Part shown: one piece after another, positions 1-12,932 of the stretch
Layout: every line of letters starts with the position of its first letter
Numbering within the stretch: the stretch's first letter is position 1
Assembly (NCBI RefSeq): GCF_022539505.1
Contig: NC_061513.1
Coordinates: 182,682,017 to 182,746,016 of the forward strand
Length of the DNA stretch: 64,000 nucleotides
Source: Lolium rigidum
Lineage: Eukaryota > Streptophyta > Magnoliopsida > Poales > Poaceae
Direction of reading: 5' to 3'
Made by a program: the position numbers and the translations under genes
Notes under the pieces: model-generated
Seen by the model: only the letters and a program-made list of their open reading frames with translations
What the model was told of the DNA's origin: nothing
Databases searched by the model: none

Positions 1-1162
1 AGCAGGATTAAAATATCGTAGGCACGGGGATGGATGAACGGGCGTTGCATGGATGAGAGAAACTCATGTAACAATCAAGGTAGGGCATTTGCGGATAGTA
101 ATAAAACGGTATCCAAGTACTAATCAATCAATAGGCATGTGTTCCATATTTAGTCGTACGTGCTCGCAATGAGAAACTTGCACAACATCTTTTGTCCTAC
201 CAGCCGGTGGCAGCCGGGCCTCTAGGGAATCTACTCGGAAATTAAGGTACTCCTTTTAATAGAGCACCGGAGCAAAGCATTAACACTCCGTGAACACATG
301 TGATCCTCATATCACCACCTTCCCCTTCGGTTGTCCCAATTTCGTCACTTTGGGGCCTCGGGTTCCGGACAACAATACGTGTATACAACTTGCGGAGTAA
401 GATCATAAAGCAATGAATATCATCATGAATTGATAACATGTTCAGATCTGAGATCATGGCACTCGGGCCCTAGTGACAAGTATTAAGCATAACAAGTTGC
501 AACAATATCATAAAAGTACCAATTACGGATACTAGGCACTATGCCCTAACAATCTTATGTTATTACATGACCAATCTCATCCAATCCCTACCATCCCCTT
601 CAGCCTACAGCGGGGGAATTACTCACACATGGATGGGGGAAACATGGCTGGTCGATGGAGAGACGTCGATGGTGATGATGGCGATGATCTCCTCCAATTC
701 CCCGTCCCGGCGGAGTGCCAGAACGGAGTTTCTGGTCCCGAGACGGAGTTTCGCGATGGTGGCGGTGTTCTGGATGTCTTCTGGCGATTTCGTCTCCCCC
801 CCCCCCGTGCGTTTTTAGGTCGACGACGTTAAGTAGTCCAAAGGGGGCGTCAGAGGCTGGCCGAGGCGGCCTCACCATAGGGCGGCGCGCCCCCCTCCTA
901 GGCCGCACCGGCCCATGGTGTGGGGGCCGTGGGCCCTCCCCTGGCCTGCCCTTCTGGCTCCGTGAATCTTCTGGAAAAATAAGCCCTTTGACATTAATTC
1001 CGGGGATTTTCCTGAAAGTTGGATTTCTACACAAAAACGAGACACCAGAGCAATTCTGCTGAAAACAGCGTTAGTCCGTGTTAGTTGTATCCAAAATACA
1101 CAAATTAGAGGCAAAACAATAGCAAAAGTGTTCGGGAAAGTAGATACATTTTGGATGTATCA
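1..1162 (-). mobile_element. LTR of a Ty3/gypsy-type element, antisense, cut by window start
   Basis: Read on the minus strand, the sequence begins at 1162 with TGATACATCC followed by an imperfect inverted copy (ATGTATCT), the usual start of a Pooideae gypsy LTR. It interrupts the 3' internal region of a Sabrina-like element: the bases to the right (CTTGTCTTTGC) continue a sequence found uninterrupted near 51795, so CTTGT at 1163-1167 is the likely right-hand target duplication. The other end lies outside the window. The ORFs inside it are GC-rich LTR sequence, not genes. Confidence 0.75.
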
Positions 1163-2350
1163 CTTGTCTTTGCAATATATAGCTCATGGGAAAGTAGCCT
1201 AAAAAACTATTGTGGTAATGAATATGTTGCTTATGTATCTTAGTTCTTATAAGTTGCTTGTTGAGCGGTAACCATGTTTCTGGAGACGCCATCAACTGTT
1301 ACACCTTTGTTGAATATCATGTGAGTTGCTATGCATGTTCGTCTTGTCTGAAGTAAGGGTGATTTATCACGATTAAATGGTTTGAGTATGCATATTGTTA
1401 GAGAAGAACATTGGGCCGCCAACCAAAGCCATGTATCATGGTGGAAGTTTCAGTTTGGACATTAATCCTCAATCTCTTATGAGAATATTATCTTTTGTTG
1501 AATGCTTAAGCATTAAAGAGGAGTCCATTATCTGTTTTCTATGTTGTCCCGGTATGGATGTCCTCAAGTTGAGATCTGTCAAAAACGAGAAATCAAATGC
1601 GATTTATCTCCTTGGACCTTTGTACAGGTGGCATAGAGGTACCCCTTTGTGACACTTGGTTGAAACATATGTAATGCAATGATAATCCATGGAAATCCGA
1701 GCTAATTAGGACAAGGTGCGAGCACTATTGGTATTCGATGCATGAGGCTTGCAACTTATAGGATGTTTTATGCATAACACATATGAATTAGTACTACCGT
1801 TGACAAAATTGTTTCCATGTTTTCAAAATAAAAAGCTCTAGCACAAGAGTAATCCTTGCTTCCCTCTGCGAAGGGCCTTTCTTTTACTTTATGTTGAGTC
1901 AGTTTACCTACTTCTTTCTGTCTTAGAAGCAAACACTTGTGTCAACTGTGTGCATTGATTCTTACATACTTGCTTATTTGCATTCATCATATTACTTTGT
2001 GTTGACAATTATCCATGAGATAAACATGTTGAAGTTGAAAGCAACTGCTGAAACTTATATCTTCCTTTGTGTTGCTTCAAAACCTTCTATTAAGCATCTA
2101 TTGCTTTATGAGTTAACTCTTATGCAAGACTTATTGATGTGTTTCTTGAAAGTACTATTCATGAAAAGTCTTTGCTATATGATTTAGTTGTTTAGTCATT
2201 ATCTTTACCATTGCTTTGAATCACTTCATTCATCTCATATGCTTTACAATAGTATTGATCAAGATTATGATAGCAGCATGTCACTTCAGAAATTATCCTT
2301 GTTATCGTTTACCTACTCGAGGGCGAGTAGGAACTAAGCTTGGGGATGCT
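1163..2350 (+). mobile_element. 3' internal non-coding part of an Athila/Sabrina-like Ty3/gypsy element
   Basis: Colinear with 51795-52988 of the more complete element at 47.8-53.2 kb, with only scattered differences. It has no credible gene; short ORFs are broken by stops. It ends in AAGCTTGGGGATGCT (2336-2350), the polypurine-tract-like block that abuts the 3' LTR. The 5' part is displaced by the antisense LTR inserted at 1162. Confidence 0.75.
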
Positions 2351-3934
2351 TGATACGTCTCAAACGTATCTATAATTTCTTATGTTCCATGCTAGTTTTA
2401 TGACAATACTCACATGTTTTATACACTTTACATCATTTTGATGCATTTTCCGGCACTAACCTATTAACAAGATGCCGAAGCACCAGTTCCTATTTTCTGC
2501 TGTTTTTGGTTTCAGAAATCCTACCCAGGAAATATTCTCGGAATTGGACGAAACAAAAGCCCACGGTCTTATTTTCCACGGAGCCTTCCAGAAGTCCGAA
2601 GAGGAGACGAAGAGGGGCCGCGAGGCGGCCACCCCACAAGGCGGCGTGGCCGCGCCGGCCTATGGGGTGGGCCCCTTGGCCGCCTCCCGACTCTGCCCCT
2701 TCGCCTATTTATTCTCTCCGTCGCGAAAACCCTAGTACCGAGAGCCACGATACGAGAAAAGTTACTGTGATGCCGCCGCCGCCAATCCCATCTCGGGGGA
2801 TTCGGGAGATCGCCTCGGCACCCTGCCGGAGAGGGGAATCATCACCGGAGGACTCTACATCATCATGCCCGCCTCCGGATTGATGCGTGAGTAGTTCATC
2901 CTTGGACTATGGGTCCATAGCAGTAGCTAGATGGTTGTCTTCTCCTCTTGTGCTATCATGTTTAGATCTTGTGAGCTTCCTATCATGATCAAGATCGTCT
3001 ATTTGTAATGCTACATGTTGTGTTTGTTGGGATCCGATGAATATGGAATACTATGTCAAGTTGATTATTGATCTATCATATATGTGTTGTTTATGATCTT
3101 GCATGCTCTCCGTTGCTAGTAGAGGCTCTGGCCAAGTTGATACTTGTGACTCCAAGAGGGAGTATTTATGCTCGATAGTGGGTTCATGCCTCCATTGAAT
3201 GCGGGACAGTGACAGAAAGTTCTAAGGTTATGGATGTGCTGTTGCCAATAGGGATAAAACATCAATGCTTTGTCTAAGGATATTTGTGTTGATTACATTA
3301 CGCAGAGTACTTAATGCAATTGTCTGTTGTTTGCAACTTAATACTGGAAGGGGTGCGGATGCTAACCCGAAGGTGGACTTTTTAGGCATAGATGCATGTT
3401 GGATAGCGGTCTATGTTCTTTGTCGTAACTCCCTAAGTAAATCTCATATTAGTCATCATGATATGTATGTGAATTGTTATGCCCTCTCTATTTGTCAATT
3501 GCCCAACTGTAATTTGTTCACCCAACATGCTATTTATCTTATTGGAGAGACATCACTAGTGAACTGTGGACCCCGGTCCATTCTTTTACATCTCAAATAC
3601 GATCTACTGCAATCATTGTTCTCTGCTGTTCTTTGCAAACAAACATCATTCTCCACACCATACGTTTAATCCTTTGTTTACGGCAAGCCGGTGAGATTGA
3701 CAACCTCACTGTTAAGTTGGGGCAAAGTATTTTGATTGTGTTGTGCAGGTTCCACGTTGGCGCCGGAATCCCTGGTGTTGCGCCGCACTACATTCCTTCA
3801 CCAACAACCTTCACGTGGCCTTCATCTCCTACTTGTTTGATAACCTTCGTTTCTTACTGAGGGAAAACTTGCTGTTGTACGCATCACACCTTCCTCTTGG
3901 GGTTCCCAACGGACGTGTGCTTCACGCGTTATCA
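2351..3934 (+). mobile_element. 3' LTR of the Sabrina-like element
   Basis: Starts TGATACGTCTC directly after the polypurine block and ends TTATCA, 1584 bp; it matches the 5' LTR at 47813-49412 along its length. The right edge falls inside a minus-strand gypsy integrase (3935 onward), so this element inserted into the older gypsy element. The right target duplication would be TCTTA (3935-3939); the left partner is outside the window. Confidence 0.8.
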
Positions 3935-5041
3935 TCTTATCACGCCCAAAGTGACCCATCAAACCTCCAGCATGTGATTCCTGCAATAAGAGCAAACACA
4001 CAGATGATTCTGGAACACATAGTTTGTTAGCTCTAAACAATAACCCATCGTGTATGTGATACTTTTCCCATGCTTTACCAATAACACACACGCGGTACGG
4101 TTCAGAAAAATCATGATCAGTCGCATATAAATCACATAACACCTCTAATCCAGGAATTTTAACATCAAGATGGGTTAATAGCATAGTCTTCTTAGATAGA
4201 GCATCAGCAACAATATTATCTTTTCCCTTCTTATGCTTAATAATGTATGGAAAAGACTCAATGAACTCAACACTCTTAGCAAGACGCCTATGCAAAGTAG
4301 ATTGGGCTTTCAGATATTTCAAAGCTTCATGATCAGAATGTATGATAAATTCTTTTGGCCACAAATAATGTTGCCAAACCTCAAGAACTCTAATTAAAGC
4401 ATACAATTCTTTATCATATATTGGATAGTTCAACTTAGCACCAGAAAGTTTCTCAGAAAAATATGCAATTGGGCCACCCTCTTGCATCAACACACCACCA
4501 ATTCCAATACTACTAGCATCACATTCAATCTCAAATTGCTTATTGAAATCAGGAAGTGCAAGCAACGGTGCAGAAGTTAACAATCGTTTCAGTTCATCAA
4601 AAGCATGATCTTGGGCAACGCCCCACTCAAAGACAACACCCTTTTAAGTCAATTCATTCAAAGGTGCATCAATAGTAGAAAAATTGGGCACAAAACGGCG
4701 ATAAAACCCAGCTAGACCATGAAAACTTCTAACTTGACTCACATTCATGGGAGTAGGCCAATTTTGAATAGCTTCAATTTTAGACACATCTACTTCTACT
4801 CCATGCTTAGAGACAACATAACCCAGAAATATGACCTTATCTTTGCAAAATGTGCACTTCTCAAGATTACCATACAGTTTACTATCACGCAACACTTGCA
4901 AAACATGTCTAATATGTATAGTATGATCATCTTCATTGCGGCTATAGATTAATATGTCATCAAAATACACAACCACAAACTTTCCAATAAAATCACGCAA
5001 AACATGGTTCATCAGTCTCATGAAAGTGCTAGGTGCATTAA
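3935..5041 (-). pseudogene. Ty3/gypsy pol, copy 1: RT end, RNase H and start of integrase
   Basis: Reading from 5041 down, the RT continues across the solo LTR: residues resume with [13 protein letters not shown], then the catalytic YFDD box and the thumb region. RNase H follows with ECDAS, the YDKELYAL box, HSDHEAL and VADALSK. The integrase begins with [17 protein letters not shown], its zinc-binding start, and is cut at 3935 by the Sabrina-like LTR. An in-frame stop near 4646 separates RT from RNase H. Enzymatically this would be the reverse transcriptase and RNase H of a retrotransposon polyprotein, now dead through two insertions and the stop. The sequence is close to chromovirus pol, but no chromodomain is left in this copy. 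Confidence 0.85.
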
Positions 5042-6579
5042 TGATACGTCTCCAACATATCTATAATTTCTGATGTTCCATGCTAGTTTTATGACAATAC
5101 CTACATGTTTTGCTCGCACTTTATAATGATTTCATGCATTTTCCGGAACTAACCTATTAACAAGATGCCGAAGTGCCGGTTCTCGTTTTTCTGTTGTTTT
5201 TGGTTCCAGAAAGGCTGTTCGGGCAATATTCTCGGAATTCGATGAAACAAAGACCAAATATCTTATTTTCCCCGGGAGGTTCCAGAACACCGAAGGAGAG
5301 TCGGAGGCGGGCAGCAGGGGCCCACACCATATGGCGGCGCGGGTGGCCCCCTGGCCGCGCCAGCGTATGGGGAGGGGGCCCCGTGGCCCCTCCGACTCCG
5401 CCTCTTCGCCTATAAAGTCCCTCGCGACCTAAAACCTCGACACCAGTTGACGAAACTCCAGAAAGACTCCAGGGGCGCCGCCGCCATCGCGAAACTCCAT
5501 TTCGGGGGACAGAAGTCTCTGTTCCGACACGCCGCCGGGACGGGGAAGTGCCCCCGGAAGCCATCTCCATCAACGCCACCGCCTCCATCATGCTCCGTGA
5601 GTAGTTCCCCCATGGACTACGGGTTCTAGCTGTAGCTAGTTGGTACTCTCTCTCCCATGTACTTCAATACAATGATCTCATGAGCTGCCTTAGATGATTG
5701 AGATTCATCTGATGTAATCGGTGTTCTGTTTGTTGGGATCCGATGGATTGTTACATTATGATCAGTCTATCTATATAAGTTTGTGAAGTTATTGTTGCTG
5801 CAATATTGTTGTGTTTAATGCTTGTCACTAGTGCACGAGTGGCATGATCTTAGATTTAAGCTCTATACTTATTGCTTAGATTGTATCTACAAGTTGTTTG
5901 CACACGTCTATGTCCGGAACCCGAGGCCCCAGAGTGACAACAACTGGGATAAGCTGGAGGGAAGGCTTAGGTATGAGGATCACATGTTTTCACCAAGTGT
6001 TAATGCTTTGCTCCGGTGCTCTATTAAAAGGAGTACCTTAATTTCCGATAGATTCCCTAGAGGCCCGGCTGCCACCTGGCTGGTAGGACAAAAGATGTTA
6101 TACAAGTTTCTCATTGCGAGCACGTATGACTATATATGGAAAACATGCCTACATGATTAATAATCTTGATGTTCTGTCTTAATGCTTTCAATCCTATCAA
6201 TTTCCCAACCGTAATTTGTTCACCCAACACTTGTTATTGGAGAGTTACCACTAGTGAAGATAGTCGGGAACCCCGGTCCATCTCTCATCATCATATACTC
6301 ATTCCTATATGTCATTGGAAGTAGTATCAACTATTTTCTCGGTGCCATTGCCTGCGTGTTACTGAGTTCTTGCTGCTTCGTGTTACTGTTACTATTGCTC
6401 TCATATTATTGCTACTTTCACATCACCCTTGTTACTAGTGCTTTTCCGAGTGCAGCTGAATTGACAACTCAGTTGTTAAGGCTTATAAGTATTCTTTACC
6501 TCCCCTTGTGTCGAATCAATAAATTTGGGTTTTACTTCCCTCGAAGACTGTTGCGATCCCCTATACTTGTGGGTTATCA
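5042..6579 (+). mobile_element. Solo LTR of a second TGATACGTCTC-type gypsy family, inserted in the RT gene
   Basis: 1538 bp beginning TGATACGTCTCC and ending GGGTTATCA, with no internal region beside it. The flanks are ATTAA (5037-5041) and ATTAG (6580-6584), a five-base target duplication with one difference. Removing the LTR and one copy of the duplication rejoins the gypsy reverse-transcriptase reading frame, which proves an insertion. The same LTR end sits at the same pol codon in the copy at 26.6 kb. LTR-LTR recombination is the usual origin of such solo LTRs. Confidence 0.88.
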
Positions 6580-8264
6580 ATTAGTTAAACCAAAAGGCAC
6601 TACTAACCACTCATATAAACCAAATTTTGTTTTAAAGGCGGTTTTCCACTCATCCCCTTCTTTCATCCTAATTTGATGATACCCACTACGCAAATCAATT
6701 TTAGTGAAAACAGCAACACCACTCAATTCATCTAGCATATCCTCTAAACGGGGAATAGGATGACGATATCGAATAGTAATGTTGTTTATCGCTCTACAAT
6801 CTACGCACATACGCCATGTACCATCTTTCTTAGGAACAAGAATAACAGGAACAGCACAAGGACTAAGGCTTATGCGGATATAACCTTTGTCGAGTAGCGC
6901 TTGTACTTGCTTCTGTATCTCCTTCGTCTCTTCGGGATTCGTCCTATATGGCGCCCTATTGGGCAGCGAGGCGCCGGGGATCAAGTCGATTTGATGCTCA
7001 ATACCACGAAATGGTGGTAGTCCCGTGGGTACCTCCTCTGGAAACACGTCATGGAACTCCTGCAAAACATTAGAAACACCAAGAGGAAGAGGGGTCATGT
7101 CGTTACAAACCAAAACCATACCCCTGTACATGAGCACAAGAGGCATGGCTGTAGGATCCTCACTAAATTCTCTCATATCTTGTTTGGTGGCTAATGAGAC
7201 TAAGGAATTCACTCTCTCACTTTTCGTTATATCACTCATGACATTACAATTCTCTCGCCTATCTATAGATGCATCCTCCAAGTTTACTTCAATCTTCTGA
7301 CGAGACTCATTGACAATTTGCTGGGGTGACATAGGTTGTAAGTTAATTTTCTTGCCCTTGAACTCCAAGTGATATGTATTGGCGCGGCCATTGTGTTGCA
7401 CAGAACGGTCAAAGAGCCATGGCCGGCCCAACAGCAGGTGACAAACCGTCATAGGAACCACATCAAAGTCAATGGAATCCTTATACGGTCCAATCTCAAA
7501 ATCAACACGCACCATGTGGCTCACCTTCATCTCACCATTATTGCTCAACCACTGAATATAATATGGATGCGGGTGCGGTAGATACTTCAGTTTCAGCTTG
7601 GTACATAACTCTTTGCTTGCTAGATTGCGAGAACTCCCGCCATCAATAATAACCTTGCAAGCCTTGTCAGGACCAACTAGTGCCTTTGTTTGGAACAAAT
7701 TACAGCGCTGTGTAGATGCACTCGGCTGCACATTAAGAACACGCTGCGAGACAACAATAGTTTGAGCTTCAGAAGGATAAGCATCAAAACCATCACTGTC
7801 ATAATCATCCTCATCTGGAGCATTGGGATCAACATCATCTCCAGTTTCATACTCATTGTCCTCATTAATGATCATTACTTTGCGGTTAGGACAATCTCGC
7901 TTGAAGTGACCCTTGCCACCACATGTATGACAAAGCATATCACGGTTGCGCGCTGTCGACATGTTAGAACTAGTTCCACTTGCTGCAGGGACGGGCTTCT
8001 TTGTGTTAGACACATTGGAGACCGGCTTGCTAGACGAAATAGGTACATCCGCAGGGCACGATGATGGCACCATGGAGGGCGGCGCGGAGGGTGTGTAGCG
8101 CTCAGCGCCTGTAGCGCGGCCCTTCATTTGCAGTTCTTCAGCCAACTGTGACTCAGCTTCTCTTGCATGATGTAGCAACTCATTCATAGTAGCATAAGTG
8201 TGATGACGCACAATGCCCTTGATATTAAATCTGAGACCATTCAGAAATCGTTGTAGTGTCATCT
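6580..8264 (-). pseudogene. Ty3/gypsy gag-pol, copy 1: gag end, protease, RT start
   Basis: A single open frame of about 561 codons on the minus strand. It holds the end of gag with the zinc knuckle [14 protein letters not shown], an acidic linker, the aspartic protease region ([15 protein letters not shown]), and the RT palm ([21 protein letters not shown]). It ends at the codons for PFGLTN where the solo LTR enters, and it begins at 8264 where the Tat-lineage LTR has inserted into gag. The N-terminal half of gag is therefore missing here; the copy at 26.6-29.1 kb retains it. The RT is of the chromovirus (CRM/Reina-like) type; lineage assignment is tentative. Confidence 0.88.
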
Positions 8265-8649
8265 TGACAAGGGATTAACTTATCAATGCCTACGGGTTGT
8301 AGACTAGGGTTTAGTTGGAAGTAGAGGGCAAGTAGATCTCGAAGGTTTCAGCCGAAAAGTACTCGACGATTATGAAAACTAGGGTTTTAGAGACAATGAT
8401 TCGATGATTTCTTTGTCCCTCGACTCCCCCTTATATATGAGGTGGAGCCGAGGGATTCGTATTGTACAAGTTACAGAGTCCGGGAGGGTTTCCAACTCAT
8501 CCCGCAAGATTACAAACATCATCTCCTAATACAACTCTAACTTTCCTAATATCAACTTGGGCTTCTGATTCTTCTTATTCTTCGAGTCGTGGGCCTTCAG
8601 TAAACCCTGGGTACTATCTTCGACAGGCCCATTGGGGATGCCTATGTCA
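8265..8649 (-). mobile_element. 3' LTR of a Tat-lineage Ty3/gypsy element
   Basis: 385 bp, TGACATAGGC at the minus-strand start (8649) and CCCTTGTCA at its end (8265), so the termini are inverted TGAC/GTCA. It abuts gag of the older gypsy element at 8264; the other copy of that gag (28276) reads straight through, confirming the insertion edge. The element to which it belongs runs to higher coordinates on the minus strand. Confidence 0.8.
8431..8437 (-). promoter_or_regulatory. TATA box in the Tat-lineage LTR
   Basis: Minus-strand TATATAA followed by GGGGGAG, placed centrally in the 385-bp LTR where a U3 promoter is expected. Assigned by motif and position only. Confidence 0.5.
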
Positions 8650-8662
8650 GTGGCCCCCGAGA
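8650..8662 (-). promoter_or_regulatory. Polypurine tract of the Tat-lineage element
   Basis: Minus strand 5'-TCTCGGGGGCCAC directly upstream of the LTR start. This is the expected primer site for plus-strand DNA synthesis. The core CTCGGGGGC recurs six more times in the element's 3' part. Confidence 0.65.
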
Positions 8663-9877
8663 TTTTGCTTGAATCGTAGAGTCAGGGAAAATCTCCACTG
8701 TTTATGTTTACTCGACAACTTTAAACTTCTCTATATTTCTTCATATGAATTTCTATATTGTACAGGGATAATGGTATTTGGGGCTAGTTCATCGACGGAT
8801 CGGGTACTAGTTAACTGCTCTAGTGGCAATCCGCAAAAACCTACTTCAAGACCACGTCCCCGGACATGATCTCGGGATACTGGTGCAAACTTCGACAGGT
8901 GCCGCTTAAGGTCTTACCATTATGTCGAGTCCCAGTCATATTTATCGGGTACCTAACGCGTCCGTTAGGATTTTTCTTCGTATCTGTTAATACGGATAGA
9001 AGTAGCAAACCGACGTCAGAGACGGCGCCACGTCACTCAGAACGGATCTGGGGTCTTACCTTCGCAAAGTTTTGCGGCATTCAAAAATTGTTCGCAACTT
9101 TGGCGTTCTGAGAATATATTGTCGAGTGCTTATTCGGTTGTTGGAATGGCACATTTTATTGAGTCAACGGATGACTTATATTGCTCTCCCGATGGGAGTA
9201 TATGTAGAGTTACTTATAACTCGAAATATACTCTCTTGTTCTTTTATCTTTCTTTTTTATAATTTCATCGGGCACGCGAACAGCGTTCCCGATGGGAGTA
9301 GCCCCCGAGGCTACAGCCAAGGACTTGTGCTTGGGTGTAGGCTCCATGCCTTATGCCGCTATATTTTCTTTTCTCTCCTGATATTTGAAAATCTCTCGGG
9401 TGCGCGAACAGCGCTCCCGATGGGAGTAGCCCCCGAGGCTATGAACAAATATTTGTATTTGATCATAGGCTCACACCATTTCTATTTTGTCTTTCTCGAA
9501 TTTTTCATTTTTCCAGAGTAGCCCCCGAGCATTTGATCAAAAACTTGTATTTGATCAAAAGCTCTCCAATATCTTTTGCTGTCGCCTTTTTATGAAAATG
9601 TTGAATCGAAATTTTTCATGCTGAAGTGACATCATTGCTGACGATAACCACGACCACTGTTCCTGGAAATCGCGAGATGTTCTCTCTCGCTGCCTTGCGG
9701 GCCCAAATTACGCATCATATTGACACGTCGTGCAAGTGGGGGACACACGTCCTCCGCTTTTCCTGGCGCACGCACTGTAACGCCTGTAGGGCGAAGTTAC
9801 TTTTTACCCGTGTTCCATGTGTACATCATCTACCGCACACTTTTTCCATCCAACGGTTCGCCGCTTCGCCGCACCTC
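8663..9877 (-). mobile_element. 3' untranslated region of the Tat-lineage element
   Basis: About 1.2 kb without credible coding sequence between the 3' LTR and the antisense ORF. It carries three more copies of the polypurine core (plus-strand GCCCCCGAG at 9301, 9429 and 9521). Two of these lie in a longer repeated context, GCGAACAGCG then TCCCGATGGGAGTAGC, at roughly 9270-9310 and 9398-9438. It probably also contains the promoter of the antisense ORF. Confidence 0.6.
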
Positions 9878-9885
9878 TATTTAAG
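9878..9885 (+). promoter_or_regulatory. Putative TATA box for the antisense ORF
   Basis: TATTTAAG in the context CACCTCTATTTAAGG, followed by a pyrimidine-rich leader (CATCTTCTTCCTCC) and an ATG 130 bases later at 10015. Position and context fit a plant core promoter pointing away from the LTR. Confidence 0.5.
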
Positions 9886-10014
9886 GTCTTCATCTTCTTC
9901 CTCCAGCACTTTCGCTTGCGCCGCTCCCCTGTTCTCCTCTGCAAAAATCCCCTCTTGCGCTCCATAACTCCCTGAGCTCAACCACTCTCACATTGTGTTC
10001 CTGCGCCATTGTTG

Positions 10015-12745
10015 ATGCCACCGCGCAGATTGACCAGGCACAGCACTCCTGAATCCAAGATGGCTTCCGTAGATCTTGGGAGCGCTGAGTGGGAGAGATC
10101 CAAAATCTCGACCCAAGACATCAACCTCCTGAAGAAGCTGGGAATCAGCAAGAAGCCAAAGGCGCTGTGCTTCCCCAGCGAAGAGAGCTATCCAACCCCT
10201 CCAATGGAGTATCGGGTTAGTTTCATCGATCATCTCATCCGCGGCCTCTGTGCCCCCATTCACCCTTTTCTTCGGGGGTTGCTTTTCGTTTATGGACTGC
10301 AACTTCATCACCTCACACCCAATTCTATCCTCCATATTTCCATTTTCATCACTCTTTGTGAATCCTTCCTCGGCGTCTAGCCTAACTGGGTGTTGTGGAA
10401 GCGTATCTTTTTCTGTTGCCGTAATGGCTCTTCCAATGTCGCCTATAACATAGGCGGCGTTGTTATCTGCGTTCGCCCTGATGTCGATTACTTCGATGTC
10501 AAATTCCCTGACTCAGTTCAAGGGTGGCGCAAAAAATGGCTATACATCCATGAGGAGAATCATGGATGTGCTGAAGACAACATCCCTCCTTTTGATGGTG
10601 CCGAGAAAATCTACCGCCGCCGTTCCTGGGATGCAGAAGCTACCGAGGAAGAAAAAACGGCGACGGAAGCATTGATGACCCGCATCCGCGAGCTGCAAAA
10701 CACCCGCGGCCAAGAGCTGTCGGGTATCCAGATCACGGCTTATTTCCTTAGAATCAGAGTGCAGCCTCTGCAGGCTCGCAAAAATCCCCTCTGGAAATAT
10801 GCTGGCGACAATGATGTGGATCGCCTGTCGGTGGATTTACCGGTCAAGGACTTAGAAAAACTTGTCCGAAAAATTTCCTCCCTCAGCAAAAAAGATCCTA
10901 TCTCGTCTTCTTGTCGAGTAAAACCATACAGCGCCGCCAATGCGCTCCCCAAGGTAACTTTTTGTCGACTCTCTATTTTTGTTTGACATCCTTTGCATAA
11001 CTCCTTTATTGACATCCCTCTTTGCTTTGTACGGAACCATCCGAGATATTGTCTCTCTTCCTCCCCTTCCTGAAGGTGGGGAAGTCGAAGAACGAGCCAT
11101 TATCGATGATGACAACCAAGATGCTCCTGGCCCTGATAGTGAACCCGCAGGTTCTCGAAAATCTGCGGGATCTTCTGAAAAGGAAGCTGAATCAAAGGGT
11201 ACCACCTTGGCGCACTCTCCTCCTCCTGCTGTTTCTCCAAAGAACAAAAGGAAGAGGACTGATGTCGAAGATTCCGGCACTTCCAAAGCCGAAGAAGCTG
11301 CTCCTTCACGTTGGAAGGCAGCTTTCGATCCATACCTGGAAGCCCTCGTCAGTTCGTAAGTCACCTTTTGTTTCTTATTGTTTTGCTACTTGAAGATTTT
11401 TATCTATCTTGCATCTTATATTGTCGCCATTTAATCGTAGTGGTGACGAGGAAGAAATGCCAGCTATTGATGCGACTGCTCGAACGAGTACGTCGCATAC
11501 TCTAGTTGTTTCTAAGGTGCAAATTGAAGGAGAAGAATCTTCGCCTCCTCAACAAAACATCGACGCGCCTACTCCCCCTGCAAGCCCTCTCGTCCCTTCG
11601 CCAAAAAGGGCGAGGGTTGAATCAATCACACAGCCTACCCTACAATTGGGTAGCTCCTCGACTCCTCTTCTGGATGATGTAAGTCCTTGAATGCTTTCTG
11701 ATGCTGTCGATGTTTTCACTGTTTACTTCTTTTTATTTTGTGCTATCGCACTTTTGGTCCCTACCGACGCTTTCTTTCTCTATCTTCTTTTAACAGCCTT
11801 TGATTAAGGAATTCATCCGCTTCGGTGCCCAATTTGTTGGGTACCGCGACTATGCTAGCAAAGCTGAAGGTAATGTCTTGCTGCTTCTCTTTACCCTTGC
11901 CTTCTCACTCCTTTCTCGTCATGATTGTAACTAGATTTAACTTTCTTGGCAGAAAAAATGGCGGAGGCCAACGAGCGTGCCAACACACTTGCTCAAAAAT
12001 TAGAGCAAAGTGAGGAGGCTCGTAAGAAGGCCGAATCAGATGCTAGTAAAGCTAGGGCAGAGGCTGACAAGGCCAAAGCCAACGCTGCCGGTGTCGAAGA
12101 ACTTAAGAAGAGGCTTCACGATGTCGAGACCTCGCTGAGCGAGCATATAGCCAGACAATCTGCTCGCGAGGACGCGATTATTAAACGCCTGAAGTCGCAA
12201 AACCGTCGCTTTGTCAGTAAGTATCTGAACCATTTTGTATTCTTCGGTCTTGCTTTTCTTTACTCTTTTGTTGATCAATAAATTTTTGTCTTGATAGGTA
12301 AAACATCTCAGGAATTTGAACTTGAAGATCCGGACAATGATCCTCTTCTTGACGCACTTTCGTTCCTTGAGTTTCACGGAACAGAAGCACGCGAGGGCAT
12401 TGATCAAGCCAAGGAAGGACTGTCACGACTCTTCCCCTACTTCTTCCCGAAGAAAGAGGAACCGGCGACTTTTCTTGCTCTTGCCAAGTGCTTTAATCCG
12501 CCGGAAGATCTTGGACTGAAGGTGCGCCAAGAAAATATGAAGGTCGCTGTTGAAAGCACCGTCGCCTGCAGTTGTCGACAGCCCGACAAAACATCGACTG
12601 GACCAAAGTTGGCGATACACCGGAGATGGAGACCACGAGGTGGCGATCGCTGATCAGGGCTGCGAAGCCCAACACAAAGAAGATCCTCGCTTATCTTGGA
12701 TTCAAGCCTACTCCTGCCCCTAGCTCGTCAAAGCCGGAGGTCTAG
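10015..12745 (+). pseudogene. Spliced antisense ORF of the Tat-lineage element (putative gypsy-type transposon protein, PF04195-like)
   Basis: The ORF lies between pol and the 3' LTR in the orientation opposite to pol, as known for Grande/RIRE2-type elements. The start is ATG 10015. The N-terminal domain includes MEYRVSFIDHLIRGLCAPIH and the GLLFVYGLQLHHLTPNSI stretch. Introns are suggested by donors at 10954, 11356, 11679, 11870 and 12217 and by acceptors ending at 11440, 11796, 11952 and 12297. Each exon continues a plausible frame: acidic Ser/Pro-rich middle, then a coiled coil (AEKMAEANERANTLAQKLEQ), then a C-terminal domain ending near TAG 12743-12745. Lesions are an in-frame TAG at 10378, no clear AG acceptor near 11035, and a frameshift near 12570. 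No biochemical function is established for this family. Confidence 0.72.
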
Positions 12746-12932
12746 TAGAATGCCCTATCTTTTTCTATTTTTCATTTTCCTGTTCCTTCTGAAGTTGTTG
12801 CCACAGTAGCTTTGGCGACAACTGTCGTAGTAATTCTTTTGAAGACTCCTCCTGTAATATCTGTGTAAATGTCCCGAAGATCAATGGAATTCTATTTTGC
12901 GTGATCATTGATACTGAAATTTTCTTTTCCAG

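Noticed and set aside
600..1062. Overlapping 115- to 144-codon ORFs near the window start
   Set aside because: They lie inside an LTR in GC-rich sequence on both strands, with no conserved motif.
1939..2187. 82-codon ORF in the 3' internal part of the Sabrina-like element
   Set aside because: Not maintained in the homologous stretch at 52570-52830, which has indels breaking it.
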